Under the pieces are notes generated by a model. It ran no database searches, was not told the origin of the DNA, and worked only from the letters and a program-made list of their open reading frames with translations. Shown one piece after another: positions 51,412 to 60,267 of a stretch of DNA of 64,000 nucleotides. Each line of letters starts with the position of its first letter. Position 1 is the first letter of the stretch. This DNA is from an uncultured Prevotellaceae bacterium (GTDB lineage Bacteria; Bacteroidota; Bacteroidia; Bacteroidales; Bacteroidaceae). The stretch spans positions 1-64,000 of the forward strand of contig CACYME010000004.1 in assembly GCA_902775475.1 (NCBI GenBank), in the 5' to 3' direction. A program made the position numbers and the translations under genes.

Positions 51412-52473
51412 ATGAAACTGAAGATTGCAATCCTCGCGGGCGACGGTATAGGCCCGGAGATCATGAAGCAGGGCGTGGCCGTCCTCGACGCTATCGCCCG
51501 TAAGTTCAACCACGAGTTCATTTACGAGGAGGCCCTCGTGGGTGCCACGGCCATCGACGCCGTGGGAAATCCCTATCCCGACGAGACCCACGACGCCTGC
51601 ATGCGTGCCGATGCCGTGCTCTTCGCTGCCGTCGGCTCGTTGAAGTACGACAACGACCCCACCTCGCCCGTGCGGCCCGAACAGGGGCTGCTTGCCATGC
51701 GCAAGAAGCTGGGCCTCTTTGCCAACATCCGGCCCGTAGCCACCTTCGACTGCCTGCTGCACAAGTCGCCGCTGAAGGAAGACCTGCTTCGCGGAGCCGA
51801 CTTCATCGTCATCCGCGAGCTCACCGGCGGCATGTACTTCGGCGAGAAGTATCAGGACAACGACAAGGCCTACGACACCGACATCTACACCCGTCCAGAG
51901 ATTGAGCGCATCCTGAAGGTGGCCTTCGAGTATGCCCAGAAGCGCAGGAAGCACCTCACCGTGGTCGACAAGGCCAACGTGTTGGCCAGCTCGCGCCTGT
52001 GGCGCCAGATTGCCAAGGAGATGGAACCGCAGTATCCCGACGTGGTGACCGACTACATGTTCATCGACAACGCCTCGATGCGCGTGCTCACTGAGCCGCG
52101 CTTCTTCGACGTCATCGTCACCGAGAACACCTTTGGCGACATCCTCACCGACGAGACGTCGTGCATCACGGGCAGCATGGGGCTGCAGCCGTCGTCGTCG
52201 CTCGGCCTCCACACGCCACTCTTCGAACCCGTGCATGGCTCGTGGCCGCAGGCTGCCGGGCAGAACGTGGCCAACCCCTTGGCGCAGATTCTCTCTGCCG
52301 CCATGCTTCTTGAGCACTTCCGGCTGAACGAGGAGGGTGCCCTTATCCGCCGTGCCGTCGACGCCTCGCTGGATGCCAACGTTCGCACGCCAGAAATCCA
52401 GGTGGAGGGTGGCGCCCACTACGGCACCCGCGAAGTGGGGCAGTGGATTGCAGACTACATCGAGAAGGTTTGA
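51412..52473 (+). CDS. leuB: 3-isopropylmalate dehydrogenase
   Basis: 353 residues. Signatures: [12 protein letters not shown] at the N terminus, [26 protein letters not shown], and the C-terminal [13 protein letters not shown] with [19 protein letters not shown]. It oxidises and decarboxylates 3-isopropylmalate in leucine synthesis. Other leu genes are not in the window. It begins 25 nt after the S9 peptidase gene and may share its transcript, an unusual pairing of peptide use and leucine synthesis. Confidence 0.97.
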   Translation: MKLKIAILAGDGIGPEIMKQGVAVLDAIARKFNHEFIYEEALVGATAIDAVGNPYPDETHDACMRADAVLFAAVGSLKYDNDPTSPVRPEQGLLAMRKKLGLFANIRPVATFDCLLHKSPLKEDLLRGADFIVIRELTGGMYFGEKYQDNDKAYDTDIYTRPEIERILKVAFEYAQKRRKHLTVVDKANVLASSRLWRQIAKEMEPQYPDVVTDYMFIDNASMRVLTEPRFFDVIVTENTFGDILTDETSCITGSMGLQPSSSLGLHTPLFEPVHGSWPQAAGQNVANPLAQILSAAMLLEHFRLNEEGALIRRAVDASLDANVRTPEIQVEGGAHYGTREVGQWIADYIEKV

Positions 52474-52605
52474 GAATTAAGGTTTGAGAATTGAGATTTA
52501 AGGGATAGAAGGTGCTGGTTATGAAAAAACGAATTGTTTTAATCATTCTGTCGTTGGTTTGTCTTGCAACTAATCTTAAATCTCAAACCTCAAACCTCAA
52601 ATCAA
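52467..52605. repeat. short-unit inverted repeats around the TPR gene start
   Basis: The left block (GGTTTGAGAATTAAGGTTTG and a partly repeated unit, 52467-52502) overlaps the leuB stop. The right block (52572-52605, CTTAAATCTCAAACCTCAAA) is its inverse. The right block lies within the coding region, just after the signal-peptide core of the TPR protein. It parallels the arrangement at the patatin gene (41.3-41.5 kb). Confidence 0.7.
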
Positions 52606-53213
52606 ACTGGCGTGACTCGCTTGCTACGCTCAACAAGCAGATTGCCCAGCAGCCTTCGTCTACCGACCTGCGGCTGAAGAAGGCTGCCGTAAACATTGAG
52701 CTGGGCCAGTGGGAGTATGCTGTGGAGGAGTACGGACGGGTGCTTGAACTCGACGCGAAGAGCCTGCCGGCACTCTATTTCCGTGCCTTTGCCCAGAACC
52801 ATCTGCGCCACTACGACCAGGCCAAGGCCGACTATGAGCAGTTCCTGCGGCTGATGCCACGCCATTTCGACGCACAGCTCGGACTTGCCATGACGAAGCG
52901 GAACATGGGGCGAATGCTGGAGGTGCAGGACGACCTGAACCGGCTGGTGGAGATGTTCCCTGACTCTGCGCTTGCCTACGCCTCGCGGGCCGACTTCGAG
53001 CGTGAGCAGGGACAGCTCGACCTGGCGCTCTACGACTTCGAAGAGGCGCTTCGCCTGCAGCCCTCCAACGTCGAATTTCTTCTTTCGAAGTATGCTGTCC
53101 TGTGGGCGCTCCGCCGTTACGACGAGGCCCGACGCCTGCAGACCGACCTCCTCCGCCTCGGCGTGCCCCGCAGCACCCTCACGCAACTGCAGACGCCTCA
53201 GCGCAAGAGATAG
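52521..53213 (+). CDS. secreted tetratricopeptide-repeat protein
   Basis: 230 residues from the ATG at 52521 (MKKRIVLIILSLVCLATNLK); 52512 is an alternative start. A signal sequence is followed by TPR-like helical pairs (LGQWEYAVEEYGRVLELDAKS, LRHYDQAKADYEQFLRLMPR, QGQLDLALYDFEEALRLQPS). Probably a periplasmic scaffold for protein interaction. The stretch NLKSQTSNLKS after the signal core is encoded by the inverted AT-rich repeat and is likely inserted sequence. Confidence 0.85.
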   Translation: MKKRIVLIILSLVCLATNLKSQTSNLKSNWRDSLATLNKQIAQQPSSTDLRLKKAAVNIELGQWEYAVEEYGRVLELDAKSLPALYFRAFAQNHLRHYDQAKADYEQFLRLMPRHFDAQLGLAMTKRNMGRMLEVQDDLNRLVEMFPDSALAYASRADFEREQGQLDLALYDFEEALRLQPSNVEFLLSKYAVLWALRRYDEARRLQTDLLRLGVPRSTLTQLQTPQRKR

Positions 53214-53220
53214 AAACAGA

Positions 53221-53261
53221 AAAATCCCGAAACCCTTTATTTAAGCAGGTTTCGGGATTTT
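53221..53261 (+). terminator. terminator after the TPR gene
   Basis: A perfect 14-bp stem (53221-53234 with 53248-53261) with a 13-nt loop; the arms start with AAAA and end with TTTT, so it can also serve the leftward tRNA transcript. Confidence 0.9.
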
Positions 53262-53267
53262 CTTGTG

Positions 53268-53339
53268 AGGTGCCTAGCAGATTCGAACTGCTGTAGACGG
53301 TTTTGCAGACCGTTGACTAAGCCACTCATCCAAGGCACC
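53268..53339 (-). tRNA. tRNA-Cys (GCA anticodon)
   Basis: A 72-nt cloverleaf on the minus strand: acceptor GGTGCC with GGCACC, D arm in GATGAGTGGCTTAGTCAAC, anticodon arm CGGTCTGCAAAACCG with anticodon GCA, and T arm GCAGTTCGAATCTGC. The discriminator is T, as expected for cysteine, and CCA is not encoded. Confidence 0.97.
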
Positions 53340-53356
53340 TTTTCACTTAGCGAATG

Positions 53357-53388
53357 CAAAGGTAGCGTTTTTTTTTCGTTCCACCAAA
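53357..53388 (-). promoter_or_regulatory. promoter of tRNA-Cys
   Basis: Leftward TTTG (53388-53385) and TACCTTTG (53364-53357), spacing 20 nt, ending 18 nt before the tRNA. Confidence 0.8.
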
Positions 53389-53434
53389 TTTTTTCGGATG
53401 TTTTTTCTCTTGGGCGAAGAATTTCGGCCGATTC

Positions 53435-54463
53435 TTACTTGCCGGACTTCTCCAAAAGCGATTCAATCCTGCTCTTGATATCCCTCTCGGGCAGGTCGCG
53501 GGCAACGATGTTCCCCCTCTTGTCGGTCAGGATGTTGGAGGGCAGGTTGCTGATTCCCAGCTGTGCGAGGACGGGCGACTGCCAGAGCAGGCTATCGCAA
53601 ATGATGGGCCAGCTAATGCTGTCGCGTTCCAGGAGTTTCTTTCCCTCGCCGGGGCTGGCATCGAGGCAGATGGCGACTACGGATAGCCGTCCGGGATGGT
53701 TCTTCGAGAGCGAGCGCAACTGCCGCATGGCGTTCTGCGACTCATAGCTCCACGTGGCCCAGGTCATGATGATGTTGACGTCAGACTTCAGCGTCTTGTT
53801 GGTGATGGTGTCGCCCTTGGTGCTAATGGCCTGGAAAGCAGGCAGCGACCCGCTGTCCTTCTTGTTCTTCAGCCCTTCGAGCAGATTGTGCAGGCGGGCC
53901 AGATGTTGGTTCTGCGGCTGAGCCCTGTGCAGGCTGTCGCAAAGACGGAGCGCCAAGGCATAGTCAGGCGAGTAGTCTTGCAGGAAGTATCGTCTCAGCA
54001 GATAGGCGCTGACGGGCGATGTGGGGTTCTTCTCGATGAAGCTGCGGGCCTCCTTCTGCACGTCGGGGGGCATCTTGTCCTTGGTGTCGATGCGAAAGGC
54101 GGTCATCGCCTCGTTCTCTTCCGAGCCCACCACTTCCGTCTCGCGCAGGTGCGTGGCGTCGCCCTCCATCTTGAGGGAGATGTTGGGCCGTGCAAAGATG
54201 GGCAGCTCAGAGTAGTTGGGGAAGAGCAAGACGAGCGTGGCGGTGTCGCGCATGTGGCGTTCAAAGACGAAGCTGCCGTCGTTGACGGCGATGGTGTCCT
54301 TCGTGCCTTGTTCCAGGCTGTAGAGGTAGAACTCTCCCTGGTTGAGGTTCTTGAAATGTCCCTCCAGCCGGAATCGGTTGTCGTTGCGGCTGCAAGAGGA
54401 GAACAAGAAAGAGGTAAAAAAGCCAAAGACTATGAAGGGTAGAACAATATGGTGTGTACGCAT
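53435..54463 (-). CDS. DUF4369/thioredoxin-fold lipoprotein lacking the CxxC motif
   Basis: 342 residues. A lipoprotein signal ends in LFSSCS. The N-terminal DUF4369-like beta domain (RLEGHFKNLNQGEFYLYSLE) is followed by a helical linker and a TlpA/AhpC-like thioredoxin fold (NIIMTWATWSYESQNAMRQL, LGISNLPSNILTDKRGNIVA). Where TlpA proteins have W-C-x-x-C, this one reads WATWSYESQ, with no cysteines. The cis-Pro region LPSN is kept. It is therefore probably a binding or structural protein, not a disulfide reductase. Envelope location is inferred from the lipobox. Confidence 0.85.
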   Translation of the reverse strand: MRTHHIVLPFIVFGFFTSFLFSSCSRNDNRFRLEGHFKNLNQGEFYLYSLEQGTKDTIAVNDGSFVFERHMRDTATLVLLFPNYSELPIFARPNISLKMEGDATHLRETEVVGSEENEAMTAFRIDTKDKMPPDVQKEARSFIEKNPTSPVSAYLLRRYFLQDYSPDYALALRLCDSLHRAQPQNQHLARLHNLLEGLKNKKDSGSLPAFQAISTKGDTITNKTLKSDVNIIMTWATWSYESQNAMRQLRSLSKNHPGRLSVVAICLDASPGEGKKLLERDSISWPIICDSLLWQSPVLAQLGISNLPSNILTDKRGNIVARDLPERDIKSRIESLLEKSGK

Positions 54464-54508
54464 AGCTTTAACTTTTTTACCTCAAATAAACGTTTGTAGC
54501 AGGCTACT

Positions 54509-56185
54509 TTACTTCTTCACGTTGACCAGTTCAAGGTCCTTGGCAGCGTAGGTGGCCAGCGACGGATCCTTGGCAACGGCGGCGGCCAGAGCCTGAGCAG
54601 CAGCGGTGGTGTTGCCCGTGCGGGCGTTGACGATGGCCTTCAGATAGTCGGTGATGGCGTCGGCGTTCTTCACGCTGCTCAGCGTCTGGGCAGCAGCCTG
54701 GTAGTTCTTGTTCAGCAGCTGTGCGAGGGCAGCGGAGTTGGTGGCCAGCTTGCCGAAGTCCTGCTCAGCCTGAGCATACTTGCCCTGGGCCAGGTGCAGG
54801 TTGCCGAGCACCTCGCTGATGCCGTTGGCACCTGCTGCCTTGGCGATGAGGTTCTCTGCTGTCTGCAGGTTACCCTGCTGCAGGGCGATGAGGCCCAGGT
54901 TGGCGTTGGTCTCGGGCAGCACCTTGCCAATCTTGCTGGCCTTCTGCAGCCAGTTGGCAGCCTCGCTGTAGTTGCCCTTGGCATATTCCACGAGGGCCAC
55001 GTTGTTGAAGGCGCGTGCGTCGTTGGGATAGAGCTCGGCAGCCTTCTTGTAGGCGTTCTCCACCTGGTTGAGGTCGTTGCCATAGAGCGTTCCGGCGTAG
55101 AGCAGTTCCTCGACGCTGAGCTGCTTGGCATCGCTCTTCAGCTGGTCCTTGATCTGCTGGTCGTCGCGGCCCACCACGTCGTAGTTGATGGTCATGCGGG
55201 CGCGGCGCAGCTGGGGCAGAATGCCGTCGGCCAGCTCGCGGAAGGCGCTGCTGATGTTCTTAATCTGCTGCTCGCGCTCCTCGGGGTCCTGATACATGGA
55301 GAGCACGCGCAGGATGACGTCCTTGTCCTGGATGTTGCTGGCGCTCACCAGTTCCTGGAATCCCTCCCAGTCCTCAGCAGTGTACTTCGTGTCGAGCGAT
55401 GCGTTGACATTGCTCTTCTTCATCTGCTGCTTCACGTAGTCGGCAGCCACGTCCTGGCGCTTGCCGGCCAGACGCTCGTTGATGGCGTAGCCACCATCGG
55501 GGGAAGCGTATGCAGAAACTTCAACGCCGTCGAGCGTCAGTCCTTCCTGGTCCTTGGCAATCTCACCCAGCAGGCGCACGAACTCCTGCACCGAGTTGTT
55601 CTGCAGCTCCGAGCGGCGCAGGTTGGCCTGGCCGATGAGGAACTTCACGTTGGCCTCCTGCTTCTGGTTGATGATGCGCTGGAAGCCGTCGAGTGCCAGA
55701 GCGGGCTGGGCGGTGGCCAGCGTGCGCTTGTAGAGCTCCGATGTGGCCAGCACGCCGTCGGCCACCTTCACTGCAGGCACGCTGACGGTCTTCTTGCCCA
55801 CGCGGGCGTCGAAGGTGAGGTAGAGCTCGCTCTGCTCCATCTCAGGCTGATAGTTGAAGTTGGTCTTCATGGCATAGCGTCCGCCCACCTTGTAGGAGAT
55901 GGTCTGGTCGTTGCCCTGCACCTTCTCGCCCTGGAAGGTGGCGCTCTGGCCCTTCACGGCCTGCTGGCCGAAGCGCAGCTCGGGGGTGACGGTCACCACG
56001 GCCTTCTTCTTCATATACTTCTCAGGGAAGGAGCCGTTGATGGTGGCAGCCACTTGGCCTGCCTGCGACTCCAGCGGATTGGGGGTAACAGTGAAATTGT
56101 CGGCAGAGAGGGCGCCGAGCTTTCCCGAGCACGATGTCAGCAGCGCAGCGGCAGCCGACAGAACGATGACTTGCGTTTTTTTCAT
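54509..56185 (-). CDS. lipoprotein with OmpA-like and TPR domains
   Basis: 558 residues. A lipobox ends LLTSCSG (Cys at 19). An N-terminal beta-rich domain (VTPNPLESQAGQVAATINGS) is followed by a segment resembling an OmpA C-terminal domain (VEVSAYASPDGGYAINERLA, then KRQDVAADYVKQQ) and at least four TPR units in the C-terminal half (AYKKAAELYPNDARAFNNVA, GNYSEAANWLQKASKIG, GNLQTAENLIAKAAG). Probably an envelope protein that contacts peptidoglycan and other proteins. Abundant Ala/Gln and strongly biased codon use suggest high expression. Confidence 0.85.
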   Translation of the reverse strand: MKKTQVIVLSAAAALLTSCSGKLGALSADNFTVTPNPLESQAGQVAATINGSFPEKYMKKKAVVTVTPELRFGQQAVKGQSATFQGEKVQGNDQTISYKVGGRYAMKTNFNYQPEMEQSELYLTFDARVGKKTVSVPAVKVADGVLATSELYKRTLATAQPALALDGFQRIINQKQEANVKFLIGQANLRRSELQNNSVQEFVRLLGEIAKDQEGLTLDGVEVSAYASPDGGYAINERLAGKRQDVAADYVKQQMKKSNVNASLDTKYTAEDWEGFQELVSASNIQDKDVILRVLSMYQDPEEREQQIKNISSAFRELADGILPQLRRARMTINYDVVGRDDQQIKDQLKSDAKQLSVEELLYAGTLYGNDLNQVENAYKKAAELYPNDARAFNNVALVEYAKGNYSEAANWLQKASKIGKVLPETNANLGLIALQQGNLQTAENLIAKAAGANGISEVLGNLHLAQGKYAQAEQDFGKLATNSAALAQLLNKNYQAAAQTLSSVKNADAITDYLKAIVNARTGNTTAAAQALAAAVAKDPSLATYAAKDLELVNVKK

Positions 56186-56226
56186 TTTTCTTTTGTTATG
56201 TTATTTTAGTTTGGTGAATCTTCATG

Positions 56227-56234
56227 CAAAGGTA
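56227..56234 (-). promoter_or_regulatory. -7 box of the OmpA/TPR lipoprotein gene
   Basis: Leftward TACCTTTG, 42 nt before the ATG at 56185. No clear -33 box. Confidence 0.5.
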
Positions 56235-56489
56235 CACATATTTATCTTTATTATGTGCGTGAGCCGCATTTTTTTTCGTTTTATTAATATTTCTGTTCCT
56301 TTCGGCTGTTGTTCAGCGACCCAGAACGATTGCTTGTATTCGGAATGGAAACTCAGGCTTTCGCTTCTGTTAAGTTTTCTAAAATTCTAAATAAGAAAGG
56401 GTCGTGGCGGGAAGTGATTTTGGAGAAAATGTGTAGTAAAAAGTTGTAATTTCTGACTTTTGGACGAGTGTGGCGAGTGCTTCGAAGGC

Positions 56490-56740
56490 TCAATTCTTGC
56501 ACAAATCGGTGGTTTTGTGCTGGTTTTTCGCTTCTATTTTGCTATTTTTCGCTTTTTTGTAAGCACGCCAAATTTTCAAAAGTCAACGCCAAATTTTGCT
56601 GCGGCGTTGACTTTTTTGAGCTATCGAAGCCCAAATTTCCCTGAATTGGCTTTAATCTGCTGATAGTCAGACGGTTGCTAAAACCGCTAAAAACGGGCTT
56701 TTTTGCGGCCAAAAGTTGTTTTGTGGAGAAGAAGCCCAAA
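56490..56740 (-). repeat. dispersed intergenic repeat, copy D (opposite orientation)
   Basis: The element runs on the minus strand. Its core (about 56565-56611) reads, leftward, GTCAACGCC, GCAGCAAAATTT, GGCGTTGAC, then TTTTGAAAATTTGGCGTGCTT. Flanks match copy C: TTCTCCAC, AACTTTTGG and, on the other side, AGCAAAATAGAAGCGAAAAA. The first five bases of the 12-bp spacer differ from copy A, while its length is kept. It sits between two co-directional genes. The rest of the 56186-56922 gap shows only a 34-codon open stretch at 56345-56449 that I do not support. Confidence 0.8.
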
Positions 56741-56922
56741 ATGAGCGTGTTAAAATTAGCCTTATTTAGACAAAACCATGCAGCTCGGAGAAACGAGTTT
56801 TCAAAAATCGCAGCTGTATTCCGGCGGATGCTTTCGATGCCGTAGAGATGCAGCCGAAGATAGTGATTCCGGCAACTGCTGACCATCAGAAATGCCGTTG
56901 CCGTTAAAGAACCGGCGAGGCG

Positions 56923-58569
56923 CTACTTCGATTTCTTGGTGAAGAAGCCAATGCGGTGGTTGCGGCCCTTGCGTCCCAGCGAGCGCAGCTGGTACATGCC
57001 GTCGGGCAGGTTGCTGATGTTGAGCATGTGGCTGTAGGGACAGATGGTTATCTGCTGGCCAAGGGCATTCTCTATGATGACAAAGTCGGCATCGAGCGTA
57101 GCGCCTTTCTCGGGCATGGCGATGGGTCGCCCGTCGCTCCTGGCAATGATGGGGGCGGCATATTCGGGCCCGGCGTTGAGCAGCAGCTGCACGGCAGGAC
57201 CCTCCTGGCCGTAGCGGTCCATGGCCGTCACGGCGTAGTTCACGTTGTTGCTGGGCACGAGGATGTCGGTCTGGGCGAGGCGCATGGCCATCAGGTTCTC
57301 GGCCTTGGTGATGTCGACGGGAAAGTCGGGCGAGGCGTAGACGTTATAGTGGAGGTCGGGCGCACCACTGCGGTCTTGTGCTCCGCCCCAGCTGAGCCTG
57401 TTGCCCTTCAGCTGGATGGCCGTGGGGGCCGTGGGTGCAGGCCGCCCCTCCCACGTCATGGGCGGCACGAGGGCTGGCTTGGCATCGAAGCGCTTGCCCA
57501 GGTCGTAGATGCCTTTCACGTTGTCGGTGAAGAAGCGCGAACGGAAGTAGCAGTGGCCCAGCCCCAGCTGGCGCACCACGCTGAGCTGGCGTTCCACCAT
57601 GTCGAGCGTCCAGCGGCCCTCACGTGGGTCGAGGAAGTAGATGCCCAGGCCGGGCACCACGGTGCGCCCGTAGCTGCGCTCCTGCCAGTCGATGGCGAAG
57701 GGGTAGAAATTGTCGCCCTGGAAGTACATCATGGGGTAGAGCTGGTCCATCAGCCCCGTGCGCAGCCACTCCTGCGCGTCCTGGCAGACGGCGGTGCGGG
57801 CGTTCCAGCCTCCGGCGCGATAGCGCGTCAGGTCGTCGTGCTTTCCGATGGGCGAGCACGACATCTTCACCCAGGGCTTCTCCTGCTTCACCGCGTCGTG
57901 GATGGCACGGGCTATGCGGGTGATGTTCTCGCGGCCCTTCGCCCTGGAGACCTTTATCTTCCACTGCTCAGGATAGCGAATGTAGTCGAGGTGGATGCCG
58001 TCGATGTCGTAGTTGCGGGTAATCTCGCGGCAGATGTTGGCCAGATAGGTGGCCGTCTCTGGGTTCTCGGGGTCCATGAATGCGTCTTCACCGATGCGCT
58101 TCACCAGTTTTGGCTGCTTCTTGCGCATTTGCTGGGCACCAATCTTGTTCCATTTGCCGATGGGGAGGGTCACCACCCAGGCGTGGCATTCCATGCCGCG
58201 ACGGTGGCACTCGTCGATGCACAGCTGCAGCGGGTCGTAGCCAGGAGCCACGCCGGGCGTGCCGCTGAAACCGCCCTCCCAAGGCTCCATGGCCGACGGG
58301 TAGATGGTGGTGGCGCGCACACGGGCCTGCACCAGCACGGTGTTGATGCCGCCCTGCTGCAGCTGGTCGAGAATGTGGCTGAGGTCGCGCTTCTGCTGTT
58401 CCTGGTTGGTGGTCGAAGGCCAGTCGAGGCCCGAAATGATGGTCAGCCAGACGGCTCTTACCTCGTGCTTAGGGGCGGGTGTGTCGTCCCAGGGAAGGGT
58501 GGGGGCATCTTGTGCCTTGAGCGTAAGAACTGACCATATAATAATAAGTGAAAAGCAGAAATGTCTCAT
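56923..58569 (-). CDS. GHL10 / DUF187-type secreted glycoside hydrolase
   Basis: 548 residues from the ATG at 58569 (MRHFCFSLIIIWSVLTLKAQ, a signal peptide). The TIM-barrel family opens EVRAVWLTIISGLDWPSTTN and continues with QQGGINTVLVQARVRATTIYPSAMEPW, GMECHAWV, IDGIHLDYIRYPEQW (catalytic-type Asp), MDQLYPMMYFQGDNFYPFA and a C-terminal Ig-like domain (YNVYASPDFPVDITKAENL). It probably acts on cell-wall-linked or exogenous glycans; the substrate is unknown. The longer frame from 58707 would run through two copies of the promoter and is rejected. Confidence 0.9.
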   Translation of the reverse strand: MRHFCFSLIIIWSVLTLKAQDAPTLPWDDTPAPKHEVRAVWLTIISGLDWPSTTNQEQQKRDLSHILDQLQQGGINTVLVQARVRATTIYPSAMEPWEGGFSGTPGVAPGYDPLQLCIDECHRRGMECHAWVVTLPIGKWNKIGAQQMRKKQPKLVKRIGEDAFMDPENPETATYLANICREITRNYDIDGIHLDYIRYPEQWKIKVSRAKGRENITRIARAIHDAVKQEKPWVKMSCSPIGKHDDLTRYRAGGWNARTAVCQDAQEWLRTGLMDQLYPMMYFQGDNFYPFAIDWQERSYGRTVVPGLGIYFLDPREGRWTLDMVERQLSVVRQLGLGHCYFRSRFFTDNVKGIYDLGKRFDAKPALVPPMTWEGRPAPTAPTAIQLKGNRLSWGGAQDRSGAPDLHYNVYASPDFPVDITKAENLMAMRLAQTDILVPSNNVNYAVTAMDRYGQEGPAVQLLLNAGPEYAAPIIARSDGRPIAMPEKGATLDADFVIIENALGQQITICPYSHMLNISNLPDGMYQLRSLGRKGRNHRIGFFTKKSK

Positions 58570-58589
58570 GAACTGTTTGATTTTGAGTG

Positions 58590-58620
58590 CAAAGGTACAA
58601 ATAAGTGAGCGAAAAGCAAA
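58590..58620 (-). promoter_or_regulatory. promoter of the GHL10 gene
   Basis: Leftward TTTG (58620-58617) and TACCTTTG (58597-58590), spacing 19 nt, leader about 15 nt. A degenerate duplicate lies at about 58678-58707, with AAGGGTA in place of AAAGGTA. Confidence 0.85.
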
Positions 58621-58726
58621 GAAAAAAAACTTGTTTTTTCGATTTGCTTTTCCGAACGGGCGTACCTTCGGCAATGTCAAGGGTACAAATAAGTGAGCGA
58701 AAAGCAAAGAATTTTTCCCGTTTTTC

Positions 58727-58757
58727 TTTGCATTTTGATCACTTATTCGTACCTTTG
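58727..58757 (+). promoter_or_regulatory. promoter of cstA
   Basis: TTTG (58727-58730) and TACCTTTG (58750-58757), spacing 19 nt; leader about 30 nt. Confidence 0.85.
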
Positions 58758-58790
58758 CAACAAATTTGATAATCAGTTAATACAAGCAAG

Positions 58791-60254
58791 ATGATTACTT
58801 TTCTGTTAAGTTTCGTAGCGTTGGTACTGGGCTATTTCCTCTACGGTCGTTTCGTGGAGCGCGTGTTCGGCCCCGACGACAGACCAACGCCTGCCGTGGC
58901 CAAGGCCGATGGCGTAGATTTCATGGTGCTTCCCGGCTGGAAGATTTTCATGATTCAGTTCCTCAACATCGCGGGAACGGGCCCCATCTTCGGTGCCATC
59001 ATGGGTGCCAAGTTCGGACCTGCGGCCTATCTGTGGATTGTCCTCGGCTGTATTTTTGCCGGTGCCACCCACGACTATCTGAGCGGCATGCTCTCCGTGC
59101 GTCATGGCGGAGCCAACCAGCCTGAGCTGATAGGCCACTATCTGGGCAAGACCACGAAGCAGGTGATGCTGGTCTTCGCGGTGTTCCTGCTGATGATGGT
59201 GGGTGCCGTCTTCGTGTTCAGTCCTGCCAAGATTCTGGGCGACATGTGGGAGCCGGCCGTCGTGACGGAGCAGGCGGGGCAGTACACCTTCTGGATTGTC
59301 ATTATCTTCCTCTACTATCTCATTGCAACGATGATGCCTATCGACAAGATTATCGGCAAGATATACCCCCTCTTTGCCTTCTCGCTGCTGTTCATGGCCG
59401 GAGCACTGATGGTGATGCTGTTTGTGAAGTGGCCGTCCATCCCCGAGTTGTGGGAGGGCCTTCCCGGCGAAGCACTCACCCCCAAGGCCGTGTTCCCGGC
59501 CCTGTTCATCACCATCGCCTGCGGTGCCATCAGCGGTTTCCATGCCACGCAGAGCCCGCTCATGGCCCGCTGTATGAAGAGCGAGCGGCAGGGACGCCCC
59601 ATCTTCTACGGTGCCATGATTACCGAGGGCATCGTGGCCCTCATCTGGGCTACCGTGGCCATGTTCTTCTTCTACGACCAGCCTACGCCCGGCTATGAGC
59701 AGATTGCCGGTGGGGCAGCGGCCCTGAACGATGCACCCTCCGTCGTGACCATTATTAGTAAGGACTGGCTGCTCGCCGTAGGCAGCATACTGGCGTTGCT
59801 GGGTGTGGTGGCAGCCCCCATCACCAGCGGCGACACGGCCCTGCGCTCGGCCCGCCTCATCATTGCCGACTTCATCCACCTGGAGCAGCGCTCCATTCGC
59901 AAGCGCCTCTATGTCTGCATACCTTTGTTCGCAGCAGTCGTTGCCTTGCTCATCTGGCAGATGTCTGACGCCAATGGCTTCAACATGATATGGGGATGGT
60001 TCGGATGGTCTAACCAGACGCTGGCCGTCTTCATGCTCTGGACTGTCACCGTCTATCTGGTGCAGCAGCGTAAACCCTATGTCATTACGCTCATTCCCGC
60101 CCTGTTCATGACGACGGTGTGCACCACCTATCTCTTCACCGAGCAACTCTTCACCCTGCCCCGAATCTGGACGTGGATCATTGCCTGCGCCGCTGTGCTC
60201 GTTTCGCTGACGTGGTTCTTCCTTTGGTATAGAAATTACAAATCAAAACATTAA
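58791..60254 (+). CDS. cstA: CstA-family carbon starvation / peptide-pyruvate transporter
   Basis: 487 residues with about 12-14 membrane helices. It has the family signature near the N terminus (FMIQFLNIAGTGPIFGAIMGAKFGPAAYLW) and ATHDYLSGMLSVRHGGANQPELIG. Family members take up pyruvate or peptides. It is shorter than E. coli CstA (about 700) but typical of the Bacteroidota form. It is followed by a small outer-membrane protein 13 nt downstream. Confidence 0.93.
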   Translation: MITFLLSFVALVLGYFLYGRFVERVFGPDDRPTPAVAKADGVDFMVLPGWKIFMIQFLNIAGTGPIFGAIMGAKFGPAAYLWIVLGCIFAGATHDYLSGMLSVRHGGANQPELIGHYLGKTTKQVMLVFAVFLLMMVGAVFVFSPAKILGDMWEPAVVTEQAGQYTFWIVIIFLYYLIATMMPIDKIIGKIYPLFAFSLLFMAGALMVMLFVKWPSIPELWEGLPGEALTPKAVFPALFITIACGAISGFHATQSPLMARCMKSERQGRPIFYGAMITEGIVALIWATVAMFFFYDQPTPGYEQIAGGAAALNDAPSVVTIISKDWLLAVGSILALLGVVAAPITSGDTALRSARLIIADFIHLEQRSIRKRLYVCIPLFAAVVALLIWQMSDANGFNMIWGWFGWSNQTLAVFMLWTVTVYLVQQRKPYVITLIPALFMTTVCTTYLFTEQLFTLPRIWTWIIACAAVLVSLTWFFLWYRNYKSKH

Positions 60255-60267
60255 ATTACAGATAATT

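Larger units (their letters stand above)
58590..58757. repeat. back-to-back copies of the recurrent promoter unit
   Basis: Three copies of one sequence lie between the divergent GHL10 and CstA genes: two facing left (58590-58620 and about 58678-58707) and one facing right (58727-58757). All share the spacer text CACTTATTCG (or CACTTATTTG leftward) between the -33 and -7 boxes, like the two copies at 11.8 kb. Confidence 0.75.

Noticed and set aside
56345-56449. A 34-codon frame starting METQAFASVKFSK
   Set aside because: Short, no promoter of its own, no recognised similarity, and located in AT-rich spacer; not supported.
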